A stretch of DNA of 64,000 bases from Bifidobacterium sp. ESL0769 (GCF_029395495.1 NZ_CP113918.1:1860001-1924000); one strand, 5' to 3'. Numbered from the stretch's first letter, positions 37,979 to 48,188 are shown. Made by a program: numbers and translations. Notes: a model not told the origin generated them from the letters alone.

Positions 37979-38406
37979 CGATTCCCCTTCCTTCCGGCCT
38001 GTTCTCTGGACTCTTCCAACTCGCGCATATACCTGCGATGTTCCTCGTCGATCTGGCCGCGGAGTTCCTCTATGCGACGCAACCGCCGATCAGCCATTTG
38101 CAAGCCTTCCTGCCGATAACGTTCTATATCAATGGTGGCCGCATGCATCGGATCGGCCATGTCTTGCGGTCGTTCCCGGCGGTTCACGATGCTCATCGTC
38201 GTGCTTCCCAAGTCCTGCAAGCGCAATTCGTAATTGGTACGCGACTGCGCAATGGCATCGGCGGCCTCATCCAGAAACTGCATACGCCGACGATGAGAGC
38301 TTCGCTCATCGTCAAGTTGACCGTCAATGTGATCCAAAAGTTCCCGGCGCCGGCGCTGCGCATATTCGTCGCCCTCGGAATCCTTGGAATCTCGGGAATC
38401 TTTCAT
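37975..38406 (-). CDS. Coiled-coil helical protein, candidate partner of the lipase (143 aa)
   Basis: Arg/Glu-rich, predicted coiled coil over most of its length, starting MKDSRDSKDSEGD. It has no hydrophobic signal. It overlaps both neighbours by 4 bases. By position it would be the analogue of the small partners encoded beside type VII lipase toxins. Function inferred only from context. Confidence 0.7.
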   Translation of the reverse strand: MKDSRDSKDSEGDEYAQRRRRELLDHIDGQLDDERSSHRRRMQFLDEAADAIAQSRTNYELRLQDLGSTTMSIVNRRERPQDMADPMHAATIDIERYRQEGLQMADRRLRRIEELRGQIDEEHRRYMRELEESREQAGRKGNR

Positions 38407-39707
38407 GCCATCGCCGCCAATTGTCCGGCAAGATCCTGATCGGTGGAGACAACGGACTTGGCCGCATTCTGAATCCGACCGGCCAGGTCAGTGAAATCCT
38501 CTCCGACAGCTGTGAACTTAGTAAACGATTCATGGTAACGGCCTTTGGGCTGTTCGCAGATAACGGTTTCAGTGGCTCCACCCTGGGCCAAGGCATCGAG
38601 CACCTCCTGACCGGAAAGACTACCGCCGACACCGCTGGCATCAGCCAACGTGCCTTTCCATTCCTCATCCGCCTTCGAGCATGACTCGTCAAGCCAGTCC
38701 TTGAACTGGACATCACCTTGGGCGATAAGGGCAAGCATACCCTGTACAAAAATGCCAGCCTCATCGCAATCGAGCCAAATCTTCTCGCCATCGGACAAAC
38801 CGCCACCGCTACTCTGCAACGCTTTGCGGATGTCGCCGAAATGCTCCATATTATGGTCGACCATTTGCCAGGTACGCGCAAGCGATACCTGATCGGTTTT
38901 TACAAACTTGCCGTCCTTGAACTGATATCCGCCCCAACCATGCTCATGAGCCACCGAATACAAGAACCGTACAATCAGCCCGGTAGAACCCATCCAGAAC
39001 TTACTTGATGAAGACGGATCTACGTAAACACGGTCACCGACCATTTTGTAATCGCCAAAGTTGCCGACATCACCAATGATATCGAGGTAATCAATATAAT
39101 TGAAAACCTTCCCGGTTCCCGCATATGAATCGGCCATATGCTTTTGTCGGTCATTAAGTGAGTTGTAAACATTAGGCCCCTCATAGAGATAACCGCCATT
39201 GATTCTGGCCGCTTCTTCAGGAGTCAAATCAGCTAGGGCATACTGACCTGCCATCGAGCCCAGCGAATGACCATACACATCAATCTTGGCATTGGGATAT
39301 TTGCGAATCACATCCTTCAGCGTTTTTGAAGCGGATGCCAGTTGAGGCACGGACGACGCGCTCTGCTTACTTCCAAGGATGTTCAACCCTTCAGGAAGAT
39401 CATTATCAATCCAATCCTGTTTCAAATCAGAAGCAAAATGATCATCAGTAAGCTTGAGGGGACTGCTGGATCCACGATACAGCACCGCTATATTCGTGGC
39501 TTTGTTCGGATCTGGATTATTCGCGACAATCGTCACCTGACCGCCATTGTGCCCCGGGTCAGTCGTCCCTCCAACCGCCCAACCAACAATTGTACGGTTG
39601 TCATTTACCGTTACGGGAGCGCCAGAAGAATAATCGCTATAACCGTCATTGGCAATCTCTTTACGCTGTTTATCAGTCAGCTTCGACCAGTCACATTGCT
39701 CCGCCAT
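38403..39707 (-). CDS. Lipase-domain protein with helical C-terminal tail (TslA-like toxin candidate)
   Basis: 434 residues. The N-terminal half is an alpha/beta hydrolase: nucleophile elbow GHSLG with Ser148, preceded by strand KIDVY, and followed by acidic (DYLDIIGD) and His (AHEHGWGG) candidates for the triad. The C-terminal 130 residues are helical and end in a Gly/Ala-rich tail (AAKSVVSTDQDLAGQLAAMA). There is no Sec signal peptide. This enzyme-first, helix-last order resembles the S. aureus type VII-secreted lipase toxin. Flanked by three membrane-anchored paralogues on one side and two helical proteins on the other. Confidence 0.78.
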   Translation of the reverse strand: MAEQCDWSKLTDKQRKEIANDGYSDYSSGAPVTVNDNRTIVGWAVGGTTDPGHNGGQVTIVANNPDPNKATNIAVLYRGSSSPLKLTDDHFASDLKQDWIDNDLPEGLNILGSKQSASSVPQLASASKTLKDVIRKYPNAKIDVYGHSLGSMAGQYALADLTPEEAARINGGYLYEGPNVYNSLNDRQKHMADSYAGTGKVFNYIDYLDIIGDVGNFGDYKMVGDRVYVDPSSSSKFWMGSTGLIVRFLYSVAHEHGWGGYQFKDGKFVKTDQVSLARTWQMVDHNMEHFGDIRKALQSSGGGLSDGEKIWLDCDEAGIFVQGMLALIAQGDVQFKDWLDESCSKADEEWKGTLADASGVGGSLSGQEVLDALAQGGATETVICEQPKGRYHESFTKFTAVGEDFTDLAGRIQNAAKSVVSTDQDLAGQLAAMA

Positions 39708-39713
39708 CAGTTA

Positions 39714-40265
39714 TCACTCCTCATTCCTTAATTCTGGCTGTTCTAACTGAATCCGCTTATCGCTGCTGACCATTGCACTTGGCCGCTGCGCGAGTTTCCG
39801 TTCGTTCTCCGCTACGAGATCGTACAGCTTTCGGGAGTAGCCTCCGCCCTGACCCTCCAAAGGCTCTCTACTGCCATCCTCATTGAGTGGCCTGTCCAGG
39901 GTTACCATTACTTCCAGGCTCCGGTCACCGTTGGCATAAAGCGTCACCATGATACCGCCCATAGGGCTATGTTCAATTTTATCGTCATCAATGGTATACG
40001 AATGAATAATCCCCTCTTTCGTAAAAGCATGAGGATCTATATTCCTCATACCACGTCTAAACACGGCATCCGCCTCTTCACTGTGGACGACGTGCCTCAT
40101 ATACGCGTCATATCCCACCGGAATCGCCACCAAAACCCCTCCTATCGCCACAAACACCGCGAGAACACAAAGAACCACCCTGACCGCCGCTGGCAACCTA
40201 CGCTTCCTAGGCTGCAGACCGTTATACGGCATCTGATCAGCCGTTGCCATGCCATACGACCGCAT
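39714..40265 (-). CDS. Membrane-anchored DUF1310-like protein 1, candidate immunity protein
   Basis: 183 residues: short cytoplasmic start, RKRR, one transmembrane segment (about residues 27-47) and an extracytoplasmic domain of about 135 residues with a conserved HSPMGGIMVTLYANGD block. Resembles DUF1310. It ends 6 bases before the lipase gene. Outer-face anchoring fits a protein that neutralises an externally acting lipase. GGGG 7 bases upstream supports the ATG. Confidence 0.68.
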   Translation of the reverse strand: MRSYGMATADQMPYNGLQPRKRRLPAAVRVVLCVLAVFVAIGGVLVAIPVGYDAYMRHVVHSEEADAVFRRGMRNIDPHAFTKEGIIHSYTIDDDKIEHSPMGGIMVTLYANGDRSLEVMVTLDRPLNEDGSREPLEGQGGGYSRKLYDLVAENERKLAQRPSAMVSSDKRIQLEQPELRNEE

Positions 40266-40781
40266 TCATACGCCCCACAATCTTTCCCCTTGTTGCTTCC
40301 AACCAAATCTCATCGAGAGCAGCCCCTGCCAGATTCGCAAAAGCAGCAATCATCATATTTCAAAGTGCATGTATTGTCAATAATCATCAAGAAGCAATAG
40401 CCCCTGCAACAGAAACCGCATTACCTTTATCAAGCACGTTTAAGACATCAACCGGCACACGCGATAGGTCCCCAAAATTCAACATCGGCGAAATAAATGT
40501 TTTTTACACTGTTGCTTTTCGAGCTCGTAAAACCCTTGTTTCCCCTAGTAATCCCGAAGATATAAGCAAAGGCCAGCAAACACAAAACAACCACTGCTTT
40601 ACCGCAGACAAGCAAAAGACAACGACACCAACCACAAGAAGCTCCGCTCCAATGTCAGATTCCCCACACCACCGACCAGAAAATCAAACCTGAGATACGA
40701 CAGGAATCTACACAATCCATTATCCCCTAAAATTCCGCCCCCTCCGGACGCATCCTCCGCCCGAGCGGCAACCGAACATTT
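40266..40781. other. Intergenic gap inside the cassette (516 bp)
   Basis: AT-rich with no gene on either strand that I can support. It separates paralogue 1 from paralogue 2 although all lie on one strand. A lost gene or a promoter for the lipase group could be here; I see no clear promoter. Confidence 0.4.
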
Positions 40782-41339
40782 TTAAACCGCGTCCAGCAGT
40801 CGCAACTTCGCCTGCTGAATCGACACCTTATTATCCATCAACATCCAAGCAGACGGCTTGTCACCAAGCCTCTTCTCATTCTCATCCACAAGATTTCCCA
40901 ACTTTGCCGACCATCCCCCGCCTTCACCTATCAAAGGCCCCCTACTGCCATCCTCCTTAAGGGGCTTATCGAGAGTTACTTGCACATCGAGGCTAAAGTC
41001 ACCGTTGGCATAAAGCGTAACCAGGATACCGCCCATGGGATCATGCTGAGTCTTGCTATCATCAATCGTATAAGAATGGATGACGCCCTCCTTCGTAAAG
41101 GCATGAGGATCGATACCCTTCATCGTGTCCCTCAATGCCGTCTCTCCTTCTTTACTATGTACAACATGCCTCATATACGCGTCATATCCAACCGGAATCG
41201 CCACCAAAACCCCTCCTATCGCCACAAACACCGCGAGAACACAAAGAACCACCCTGACCACCGCCGGCAACCTACGCTCCCTGGGCCGCGCAACGACACC
41301 AGGCATCCGGGCATCAGGCCTCACACCAGATAGCCGCAT
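40782..41339 (-). CDS. Membrane-anchored DUF1310-like protein 2
   Basis: 185 residues with the same layout as 39714-40265: basic start, one membrane segment, conserved HDPMGGILVTLYANGD block. It follows paralogue 3 by 1 base and has AGGGGG upstream of the ATG. Much of the membrane segment is almost identical in DNA to its paralogues, so duplication was fairly recent. Confidence 0.68.
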   Translation of the reverse strand: MRLSGVRPDARMPGVVARPRERRLPAVVRVVLCVLAVFVAIGGVLVAIPVGYDAYMRHVVHSKEGETALRDTMKGIDPHAFTKEGVIHSYTIDDSKTQHDPMGGILVTLYANGDFSLDVQVTLDKPLKEDGSRGPLIGEGGGWSAKLGNLVDENEKRLGDKPSAWMLMDNKVSIQQAKLRLLDAV

Positions 41340-41340
41340 C

Positions 41341-41931
41341 TCATATTCCCCCTAAACGTTCCTCTCCAATACCGGCATCCAATCCGAACTCCGTCGCCCA
41401 AACCAGCACACCATCATCTTCAGATGACCACGCAGCCGGCTTGCCACCAAGCCTCTTCTCATTCTCATCCACGAGATTTCCCAACTTTGCTGAGGATCCT
41501 CCACCTTGACCAATCAAAGGCTTTCTGCTGCCATCCTCATTAAGAGGCTTATCAATGGTTACCAGCACTTCCAAACTGGGGTCTCCATTGGCATAAAGCG
41601 TCACCATGATACCGCCCATAGGGTCATGCTGAGTCTTGCTATCATCGATGGTATATGAATGGATGACGCCCTCCTTCGTAAAGGCATGAGGGTCCTCCCC
41701 CCTCATAGTCTCCCTGAATGCCGTATCCGCCTCTTTGCTGTGAACGACGTGCCTCATATATGCGTTAGACCCCACCGGAATCGCCACCAAAACCCCTCCT
41801 ATCGCCACAAACGCTGCGAGAATGCAAAGAATCACCCTGACCGCCGCTGGCAACCTCCGCTTCCTAGGCTGCAGTCCCCCATACGGTATCTGGACACCCG
41901 ATATCACACCAGACGACTGCGTCTTGTACAT
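41341..41931 (-). CDS. Membrane-anchored DUF1310-like protein 3
   Basis: 196 residues from the ATG at 41931, chosen because it lines up with the start of the paralogues; ATGs at 41943 and 41973 are also possible. Same membrane segment and HDPMGGIMVTLYANGD block. First gene of the cassette. A weak -10 TATACT lies upstream (about 42021-42026 on the minus strand). Confidence 0.65.
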   Translation of the reverse strand: MYKTQSSGVISGVQIPYGGLQPRKRRLPAAVRVILCILAAFVAIGGVLVAIPVGSNAYMRHVVHSKEADTAFRETMRGEDPHAFTKEGVIHSYTIDDSKTQHDPMGGIMVTLYANGDPSLEVLVTIDKPLNEDGSRKPLIGQGGGSSAKLGNLVDENEKRLGGKPAAWSSEDDGVLVWATEFGLDAGIGEERLGGI

Positions 41932-42302
41932 ATCCACACCCATTCCATGAACGACGAATCGACAAGGCTTCATCGAGTTTCATCAAGAAACCCACCGCTC
42001 ATTTGTTGAAAACAATGACCAGTATATTCAAATAAAACAGCTATTACTAATTATCATTAAAAAGTGTGACTCAATAGATAAACTGCGCCACGCCATAAAA
42101 ACAACGCGCCGAATGACTTCTAGACCTTTTAATGCACCAACGACACAACAATCCTGACCTTTAAACCAACACGGATTGGGCCAAGACAAGCACATGACCA
42201 TCGAATCCTAAAATCAAATATTCCGGCTTATAAATCACGATTCTTGAAGCATCACACTGAATGACCAGATTCGGCAATCCCTTTCGTCATCGAAAAAGAA
42301 AA
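41932..42302. other. Intergenic region upstream of the cassette
   Basis: About 370 bp. No gene supported. A -10-like TATACT at 42021-42026 (minus) could serve the cassette but lacks a good -35. Confidence 0.4.
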
Positions 42303-42384
42303 CCTTCACGCACCCGACAGAGGCCACTTACCCTTGCTGCATTCCTGCCCTGGGGGGTTTGGGTGACATAACGCCACGTGAAGG
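42303..42384 (-). ncRNA. ffs: SRP RNA (4.5S-type)
   Basis: Minus strand hairpin closed by 8-bp arms (42303-42310 and 42377-42384). The loop region carries the SRP signature: GGCAGGAATGCAGC and AAGGGTAA, preceded by CCCAAACCCCCCAG. A T-rich run (TTTTCTTTTT) follows as a terminator. This is the small bacterial form of the signal recognition particle RNA, which binds Ffh. Ends are estimated from the stem. Confidence 0.92.
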
Positions 42385-42670
42385 CTTAACCAGTATACCC
42401 CATGCCCGGACCGTGCGTCGGAACCTTGCCGAGACAAAACGATCAGGACGAAAATTCTCACTGCCCAAGACAACCGGCAAATTCGAGTAGGCAGGAAAAT
42501 CGATTTCCCTATACTCGAAAAAGCTGATTTCTTCAGCAAACGGACACTGCAGAGGGGGAACGGGAGGTAACACCAACCCGGCGAGTACCATGGAAACAAC
42601 AATCACCGCAGACATGTACAAACGCGTGCAGCGAGTAACGACGTGACGAACGACAAGAAAAGGAAACGCA

Positions 42671-43849
42671 ATGGCCAACGACGAAAACAAGAATCTACCC
42701 GATCTTTTCGTGGTGGGTGCGGGGCTCTTTGGGCTTACGGTCGCGCAGCAGGCGGCGGAGAACGGGCACAGCGTCGAGATCATCGATATCCGTCCGCATA
42801 TCGGCGGCAACGCTTACTCCTATATGGATGAAGAGACCGGTGCGGAAATCCACCAGTACGGCGCGCATCTCTTCCACACCTCCAACAAGCGCGTGTGGGA
42901 CTATGTCAACCGCTTCACCGAATTCACCGATTACCAGCACCGCGTCTATGCCACGCACGACGGCGAGGTCTACCCCATGCCGATCAACCTGGGGACCATC
43001 AACCAGTTCTTCCATGCGCACTACACGCCCGCACAGGCGCAGGAAATCATCAAGGAGCAGGCGGGCGAACTGGCCGGCACCGACCCCAGCAATCTGAACG
43101 ACAAGGGCATCCAGCTCATCGGCCGTCCATTGTATGAGGCGTTCATCAAGAACTACACGGGCAAGCAGTGGCAGACCGATCCGGCCGAGCTGCCGGCTTC
43201 CATCATCAAGCGCCTTCCGGTGCGCTTCACCTATGACAACCACTATTTCAAGGATACGTGGGAGGGTCTGCCCAAGGACGGCTACACCGCGTGGATGCAG
43301 CGCATGATCGATGACCCGAAGATCCACGTCACCCTCAGCACCGACTTCTTCGACGAAAGCCAGCCCCTGAACAAGAAGGCGCTGCTCGGCCGCGTGCCAA
43401 TCGTCTACACAGGCCCGGTCGACAAGTACTTCGACTACTCGCTCGGCGACCTCAAGTGGCGCACCGTCGATTTCAAGGAGCAGCGCTACGACGAGGGCGA
43501 CCACTTCGGCTGCCCGGTGATGAACTTCGTGGACGCCGACGTACCTTACACCCGCGCCATCGAGTTCAAGAACTTCAATCCGGAGCGCAAGGACTCCCAA
43601 AACCCGGACAAGACCGTGGTCTGGGAGGAATACAGCCGCTCGGCCGGACGCGACGATGAACCCTACTACCCCATCAACACCGCCGCCGACCAGAAGCTCT
43701 ACCAGCAGTACAAGGATTTGGCGGCGCAAGAGCCGCAGGTCATCTTCGGTGGACGCCTCGGCACCTACGCCTACTACGACATGCACCAGGTCATCAACAG
43801 CGCCCTCATCGCCTACGAAAAGCAGGTCAGCCCGCTGCTAGGAAAGTGA
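42671..43849 (+). CDS. glf: UDP-galactopyranose mutase
   Basis: FAD enzyme that converts UDP-galactopyranose to UDP-galactofuranose for surface glycans. Nucleotide-binding motif VVGAGLFGL near residue 14, IIDIRPHIGGNAY, and the later GGRLGTYAYYDMHQ block are typical. 392 aa is normal. One of the few plus-strand genes. A purine-rich site (AGGAAACGCA) lies upstream of the ATG. Confidence 0.95.
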   Translation: MANDENKNLPDLFVVGAGLFGLTVAQQAAENGHSVEIIDIRPHIGGNAYSYMDEETGAEIHQYGAHLFHTSNKRVWDYVNRFTEFTDYQHRVYATHDGEVYPMPINLGTINQFFHAHYTPAQAQEIIKEQAGELAGTDPSNLNDKGIQLIGRPLYEAFIKNYTGKQWQTDPAELPASIIKRLPVRFTYDNHYFKDTWEGLPKDGYTAWMQRMIDDPKIHVTLSTDFFDESQPLNKKALLGRVPIVYTGPVDKYFDYSLGDLKWRTVDFKEQRYDEGDHFGCPVMNFVDADVPYTRAIEFKNFNPERKDSQNPDKTVVWEEYSRSAGRDDEPYYPINTAADQKLYQQYKDLAAQEPQVIFGGRLGTYAYYDMHQVINSALIAYEKQVSPLLGK

Positions 43850-43954
43850 TAGCCGCCAAATCCGCAAAACCTTCTGCGCGTAGACAACTGTTGGAAAGGC
43901 ATTAACCGACTACAATTGCATGCCTATGCCAGAAAACAAGTATTCGGAAACACA

Positions 43955-44154
43955 AAATAGGTCTTTCCCCGCAGTAACACCACCACTTATGCGGGAAAAG
44001 ACCTATTTAGACGTTCAGAATGCGTCTTTTCCAGCATAAATCTGTGTGAAGCGCGGGAAAAAACGCATTTTGCCAATTGAATCTGCCATCCAACAGTAAA
44101 TTCAGATATACAATGATGGCCGTCATCCACATTTTGCAGATGACGGCCATCATT
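43955..44154. repeat. Cluster of three inverted repeats between convergent genes
   Basis: IR1: 19-base arms at 43955-43973 and 43990-44008 (one mismatch). IR2: 44019-44032 and 44056-44069, arms related to IR1 (shared AATnnGTCTTTTCC). IR3: perfect 16-base arms at 44112-44127 and 44139-44154. They lie between glf and ino1, which converge. IR3 may be a two-way terminator. Confidence 0.8.
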
Positions 44155-44204
44155 ACGATTGCGATGCTAAAAAGCATTGGTCAATCAGTTAGCACTGAAG
44201 CGAA

Positions 44205-45347
44205 TCAGGCGTGCCAGACGTCCTTGCCGCTATCCTTCGCGGCCTTTACATCGGCATCGAGTTCGGACTCGTCGGCCTCGACCTCGCCCTTGATATACTT
44301 CTCGACCAGCTGACGGGCCTCGGAGTCCTCGTGCTGGACGGCCGGGGACTTCATGAAGTAGGAGCTCGGCGCGAGAATCGGGCCGGAGAGGTGACGGTCG
44401 AGCGCGATCTTGGCGGCACGGACGGCGTCGATGACGATGCCGGCGGAGTTCGGGGAATCCCAATCCTCAAGCTTGTATTCGAGGCTAATCGGCACGTCGC
44501 CGAAGGTGGTGCCTTCCAAGCGGACGAACGCGAGCTTGCGGTCGTCGAGCCAAGCCACGTAATCGGATGGACCGATGTGCACGTTGTGCGGATCCATCTC
44601 GTGCGGCACGATCGAGGTGACGGCGCGGGTCTTGGAGACCTTCTTGGATTCGAGGCGCGAACGCTGCAGCATGTTCATGAAGTCCATGTTGCCGCCGACA
44701 TTGAGCTGATAGGTGCGGTCGAGACGCACACCGCGATCCTCGAAGAGGCGGGCCATCACACGGTGGGTGATGGTGGCACCGACCTGGCTCTTGATGTCGT
44801 CGCCGATGATCGGCACGCCGGCATCGCGGAACTTCTGAGCCCACTCAGGGTCGGAGGCGATGAAGACAGGCAGGCAGTTGACGAAGGCGCAACCGGCGTC
44901 CATCGCAGCCTGTGCGTAAGCCTTGTCGGCCTGTTCCGAGCCGACGGGCATGTAGCTGACCAGCACGTCGACCTTCTTGTCGCGCAGGACCTGGGCCACG
45001 TCGACCGGCTCGGCATCGGACTCGGTGATCATCTGGCGGTAATACTCGCCCAGGCCATCATAGGTCGGTCCACGCAGCACCTCGACGCCCTTGTTCGGCA
45101 CGTCGCAGAACTTGTAGGTGTTGTTCTGGGAGGCTCCGATGGCCTCGGAAATATCTTTGCCCACCTTGAGGGCATCGACGTCGAACGCCGTCACAAACTC
45201 AATATCGCGAACCCGGTAGCCACCGAAGTTGTTGTGCATCAGGCCGGGGATCTTTTCATCGTCCTTCGCGTCCTTGTAATACTCGACACCCTGAATCAGG
45301 GACGAGGCGCAGTTACCAATACCTGCCACTGCCACGCGAATACTCAT
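44205..45347 (-). CDS. ino1: Inositol-phosphate synthase (myo-inositol-1-phosphate synthase family)
   Basis: NAD-dependent enzyme that makes inositol phosphate from glucose 6-phosphate. N-terminal GIGNCASSL nucleotide site (near residue 10) and the core blocks NVGGNMDF and [12 protein letters not shown] are visible. 380 aa is the length of the actinobacterial form. In actinobacteria the product feeds inositol phospholipids. The start ATG at 45347 follows a short purine-rich leader. Convergent with glf. Confidence 0.93.
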   Translation of the reverse strand: MSIRVAVAGIGNCASSLIQGVEYYKDAKDDEKIPGLMHNNFGGYRVRDIEFVTAFDVDALKVGKDISEAIGASQNNTYKFCDVPNKGVEVLRGPTYDGLGEYYRQMITESDAEPVDVAQVLRDKKVDVLVSYMPVGSEQADKAYAQAAMDAGCAFVNCLPVFIASDPEWAQKFRDAGVPIIGDDIKSQVGATITHRVMARLFEDRGVRLDRTYQLNVGGNMDFMNMLQRSRLESKKVSKTRAVTSIVPHEMDPHNVHIGPSDYVAWLDDRKLAFVRLEGTTFGDVPISLEYKLEDWDSPNSAGIVIDAVRAAKIALDRHLSGPILAPSSYFMKSPAVQHEDSEARQLVEKYIKGEVEADESELDADVKAAKDSGKDVWHA

Positions 45348-45634
45348 ATCGACTCCTTTATTTCACGTGCAAAATTCCACTTGTAAGTTTAGCCCCTCAT
45401 AACGAGAAGGGCATCAGTACACGCAGTGCACACACAACAATGTAACAGCAATTATATAAGTCTAGTACAAATCAACCATACGATATATTGAGCGACCGCG
45501 ACGAACAGGATTTGCGGAAAATCCGATATGAATTACATCACTCTTCGATTTTTTAACACCGAAACTACACATAAAAACCATTTCTGCCCGCCAATCCCAG
45601 TAGTTTTTCAGGGGCAACCGTTACGGTAGTTGGC

Positions 45635-47980
45635 ATGGTCACAGAGTTTCTCACAGTTTCGGCGCGTTCCGGCGGCTCAGGCAGAGCCAAGCCCAAACGT
45701 GCTTATAAAAGCGCTCAGAAACCGCGCAACCAGCATTCGCGCCACAGCACGACTACCACGCACAAACGTTCAAACGGCTACAACCGACCGAACGGACATG
45801 GTCCACAGCGCAAGGCGCCCAAAAAACATAAGCATCTCATTCTCAAGTGGATGCTGGGCATCATTGCAGCCCTTATCCTCGCCGGCATCGGCACATTCGC
45901 CTATCTTTACGCCACCACCGAAATCCCGCAGCCGGAAAAAATCGCCATGGCCGAAAAAACCAAGGTCTATTACGCTGACGGCACCACTCCGGTGGGCGAT
46001 TTCGCCACGCAAAACCGCGAAATCATCAGCTGCGATGCCCTGCCCAAATACATCGGACAATCCATGGTGGCCAGCGAGAACCAGACGTTCTACAAAGACA
46101 CGGGTGTCGATTTCAAAGGCATCGCACGAGCCCTGCTCAACAATGTGAGCGGCGGGGCGCGGCAAGGCGCGTCCACCATTACGCAACAATACGCGGAACG
46201 CTATTATATGGGCGACACCCACTCCTACTCCGGCAAAGTGCGCGAAGCGATTCTCGCGATGAAAATCACCAAGTCGCAGGACAAGGACAAGGTTCTGTGC
46301 AATTACATGAACACGATTTACCTGGGCCGCGGGGCGTACGGCATTGAGGCAGCGTCGAAGGCCTATTTCAACAAAGACGCCAAAGACATGACCATGCCCG
46401 AGGCGGCGTTGCTTTCCGGCATCATCCCGGCTCCTTCGACCTGGGACCCGGCGATAAACCCGAAACGTGCGCAGCAACGCTACACCCGCGTCATCGGAAT
46501 CATGGAAAAGCGGGGGTATATCAGCGCCAAGGACGCGGCGGCCAACCCGCAGATGCCGTCGACCATACCTCCGCAATCTCAGGAAAGCTCGTATAAAGGC
46601 ACGAACGGCTATATTCTGCAGATGGTGCGCGACGAACTGACCGGCAGTGGGGCGTTCACCCGCGACGACCTTGACACCGGCGGCTATACCATCGTCACCA
46701 CTATCGATAAAAACAAGCAGGATCTGATGTTCAAAGTCGCCAGCCCCTCACAGGACGGCAACGGGTTAGTTCCTGCCGGCGTACAGATCGGCGGTATGAG
46801 CGTCAATCCGAAGGACGGGTCAATCATCTCGATTTACGGAGGCGACGATTACCTTGCCAAACCGCTCAACAACGCGACCCAAGCCATCTACGAACCGGGG
46901 TCGACGATGAAACCGTTCGCGCTGTTGGCGTCGGTCGAAGCCGGGGTCAACCTCAGCACGACCTTCAACGGCAATTCCCCGCGAACGTTCACCAATATCA
47001 CCGCGCCCGTGCAGAACTTCGGCAACGAAAGCTTCGGCTATACCAACCTTTACAACGCCACGGCAAATTCAGTCAACACCATCTATATGGACCTCCAGCA
47101 GCATCTGGGGGCCAAGAAAGTGGCGCAGACCGCGCAGGCCGCGGGCATGGACCCGAAACTCGTGACGGGCGACAACCCGTTCACTGTGCTAGGCAACGAC
47201 GGCGTGCACGTGGAGGACATTGCCCAGGCCTACTCCACCATCGCCAACCAGGGCAACAAGCCGACGCTGCACATCGTGGCGAGCATGAAGGACTCGCACG
47301 GCAAAGACATGTACCGCTCCCCGACGGACACCACGCGTATCTTCAACCCGAACGACACGGCGCTGGTCACCAAGGCAATGACGGGAACCGTGCAGTATGG
47401 CACCGCGACGGAAGCGCGCAAGATCGGCAAGACCGTGGCCGGCAAATCTGGCACCGCGAACGACTCGACCGCAGGCAGTTTCGCCGGGTTCTCACCAAGT
47501 ACGGTCACCGTATTCGCCATGTGGAACCCCGACCAGAACGGCAAACCACAGGAGATGCCGAATATCAAGTACTTCGGAAACGGCAGCGACTATCCGGTGC
47601 ATCTCTTCACCGAATACATGAGACAGGCGTTGGCCAACACACCGAACGAGACGTTCCCGGTGGCCAAGGACGAGGGCAAGATCGGCGGTCCCGACGGCAC
47701 GTGGGGCACGGGCGCCAGGTCATCGTATTCCGGCTGGGGAACCCGCAGGAATTATGAGAACTATGGAGGCAGCGGCACTACCAGCGGCGGCAGCACCGGC
47801 ACCGAGACCAATGGCAACACTGGTGCCGGCACCACAACCAATGGCGAGACCAGCAATCCTGGAAGCTCAAACACCCCAAGCGAAGGCAATGCAAACAGTG
47901 GTACACAGCCGGCGCAGAAACCATCCGAGGGTTCGACCGGCGGCACCGAGACGCCGCAGAACTCCCAGGGGCAGCAGTGA
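45635..47980 (+). CDS. Class A penicillin-binding protein
   Basis: Bifunctional peptidoglycan glycosyltransferase/transpeptidase. Basic cytoplasmic start (about 65 residues), one membrane helix (about 68-90), glycosyltransferase block RQGASTITQQYAERYY (near residue 180), transpeptidase motifs STMK (Ser nucleophile, near 423), SVN (near 470) and KSGTAN (near 611). The C-terminus ends in a Gly/Ser/Thr-rich tail of about 80 residues. 781 aa is typical. Monocistronic with a strong terminator at 48043-48095. Confidence 0.92.
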   Translation: MVTEFLTVSARSGGSGRAKPKRAYKSAQKPRNQHSRHSTTTTHKRSNGYNRPNGHGPQRKAPKKHKHLILKWMLGIIAALILAGIGTFAYLYATTEIPQPEKIAMAEKTKVYYADGTTPVGDFATQNREIISCDALPKYIGQSMVASENQTFYKDTGVDFKGIARALLNNVSGGARQGASTITQQYAERYYMGDTHSYSGKVREAILAMKITKSQDKDKVLCNYMNTIYLGRGAYGIEAASKAYFNKDAKDMTMPEAALLSGIIPAPSTWDPAINPKRAQQRYTRVIGIMEKRGYISAKDAAANPQMPSTIPPQSQESSYKGTNGYILQMVRDELTGSGAFTRDDLDTGGYTIVTTIDKNKQDLMFKVASPSQDGNGLVPAGVQIGGMSVNPKDGSIISIYGGDDYLAKPLNNATQAIYEPGSTMKPFALLASVEAGVNLSTTFNGNSPRTFTNITAPVQNFGNESFGYTNLYNATANSVNTIYMDLQQHLGAKKVAQTAQAAGMDPKLVTGDNPFTVLGNDGVHVEDIAQAYSTIANQGNKPTLHIVASMKDSHGKDMYRSPTDTTRIFNPNDTALVTKAMTGTVQYGTATEARKIGKTVAGKSGTANDSTAGSFAGFSPSTVTVFAMWNPDQNGKPQEMPNIKYFGNGSDYPVHLFTEYMRQALANTPNETFPVAKDEGKIGGPDGTWGTGARSSYSGWGTRRNYENYGGSGTTSGGSTGTETNGNTGAGTTTNGETSNPGSSNTPSEGNANSGTQPAQKPSEGSTGGTETPQNSQGQQ

Positions 47981-48042
47981 TTTAGGGGATTTGGCGGTTT
48001 AATCACGAACGCTGATTGATGCCGTTACTTAGGCAAAGCAAT

Positions 48043-48095
48043 AAAGATGTGGGCTTGTATCCTCAAAGGAGCAAGCCCACATCTTTATTGTTTTA
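48043..48095 (+). terminator. Rho-independent terminator of the PBP gene
   Basis: Arms about 15 bases (AAAGATGTGGGCTTG at 48043-48057; complement at 48072-48086), then TTTATTGTTTT. Confidence 0.85.
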
Positions 48096-48125
48096 ACGTT
48101 ATCGTTCTTTACGCCGTTTCATTTT

Positions 48126-48162
48126 CCTTTCGTCTCCGCTCATCAACAGCGGAAACGAAAGG
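48126..48162 (-). terminator. Hairpin after leuA
   Basis: 15-base arms (48126-48140 and 48148-48162), one wobble pair, 7-base loop. It lies about 27 bp beyond the leuA stop. No T-run follows, so termination is likely but not certain. Confidence 0.5.
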
Positions 48163-48188
48163 AAACAACCGGAAACAAACCGCGAAAT

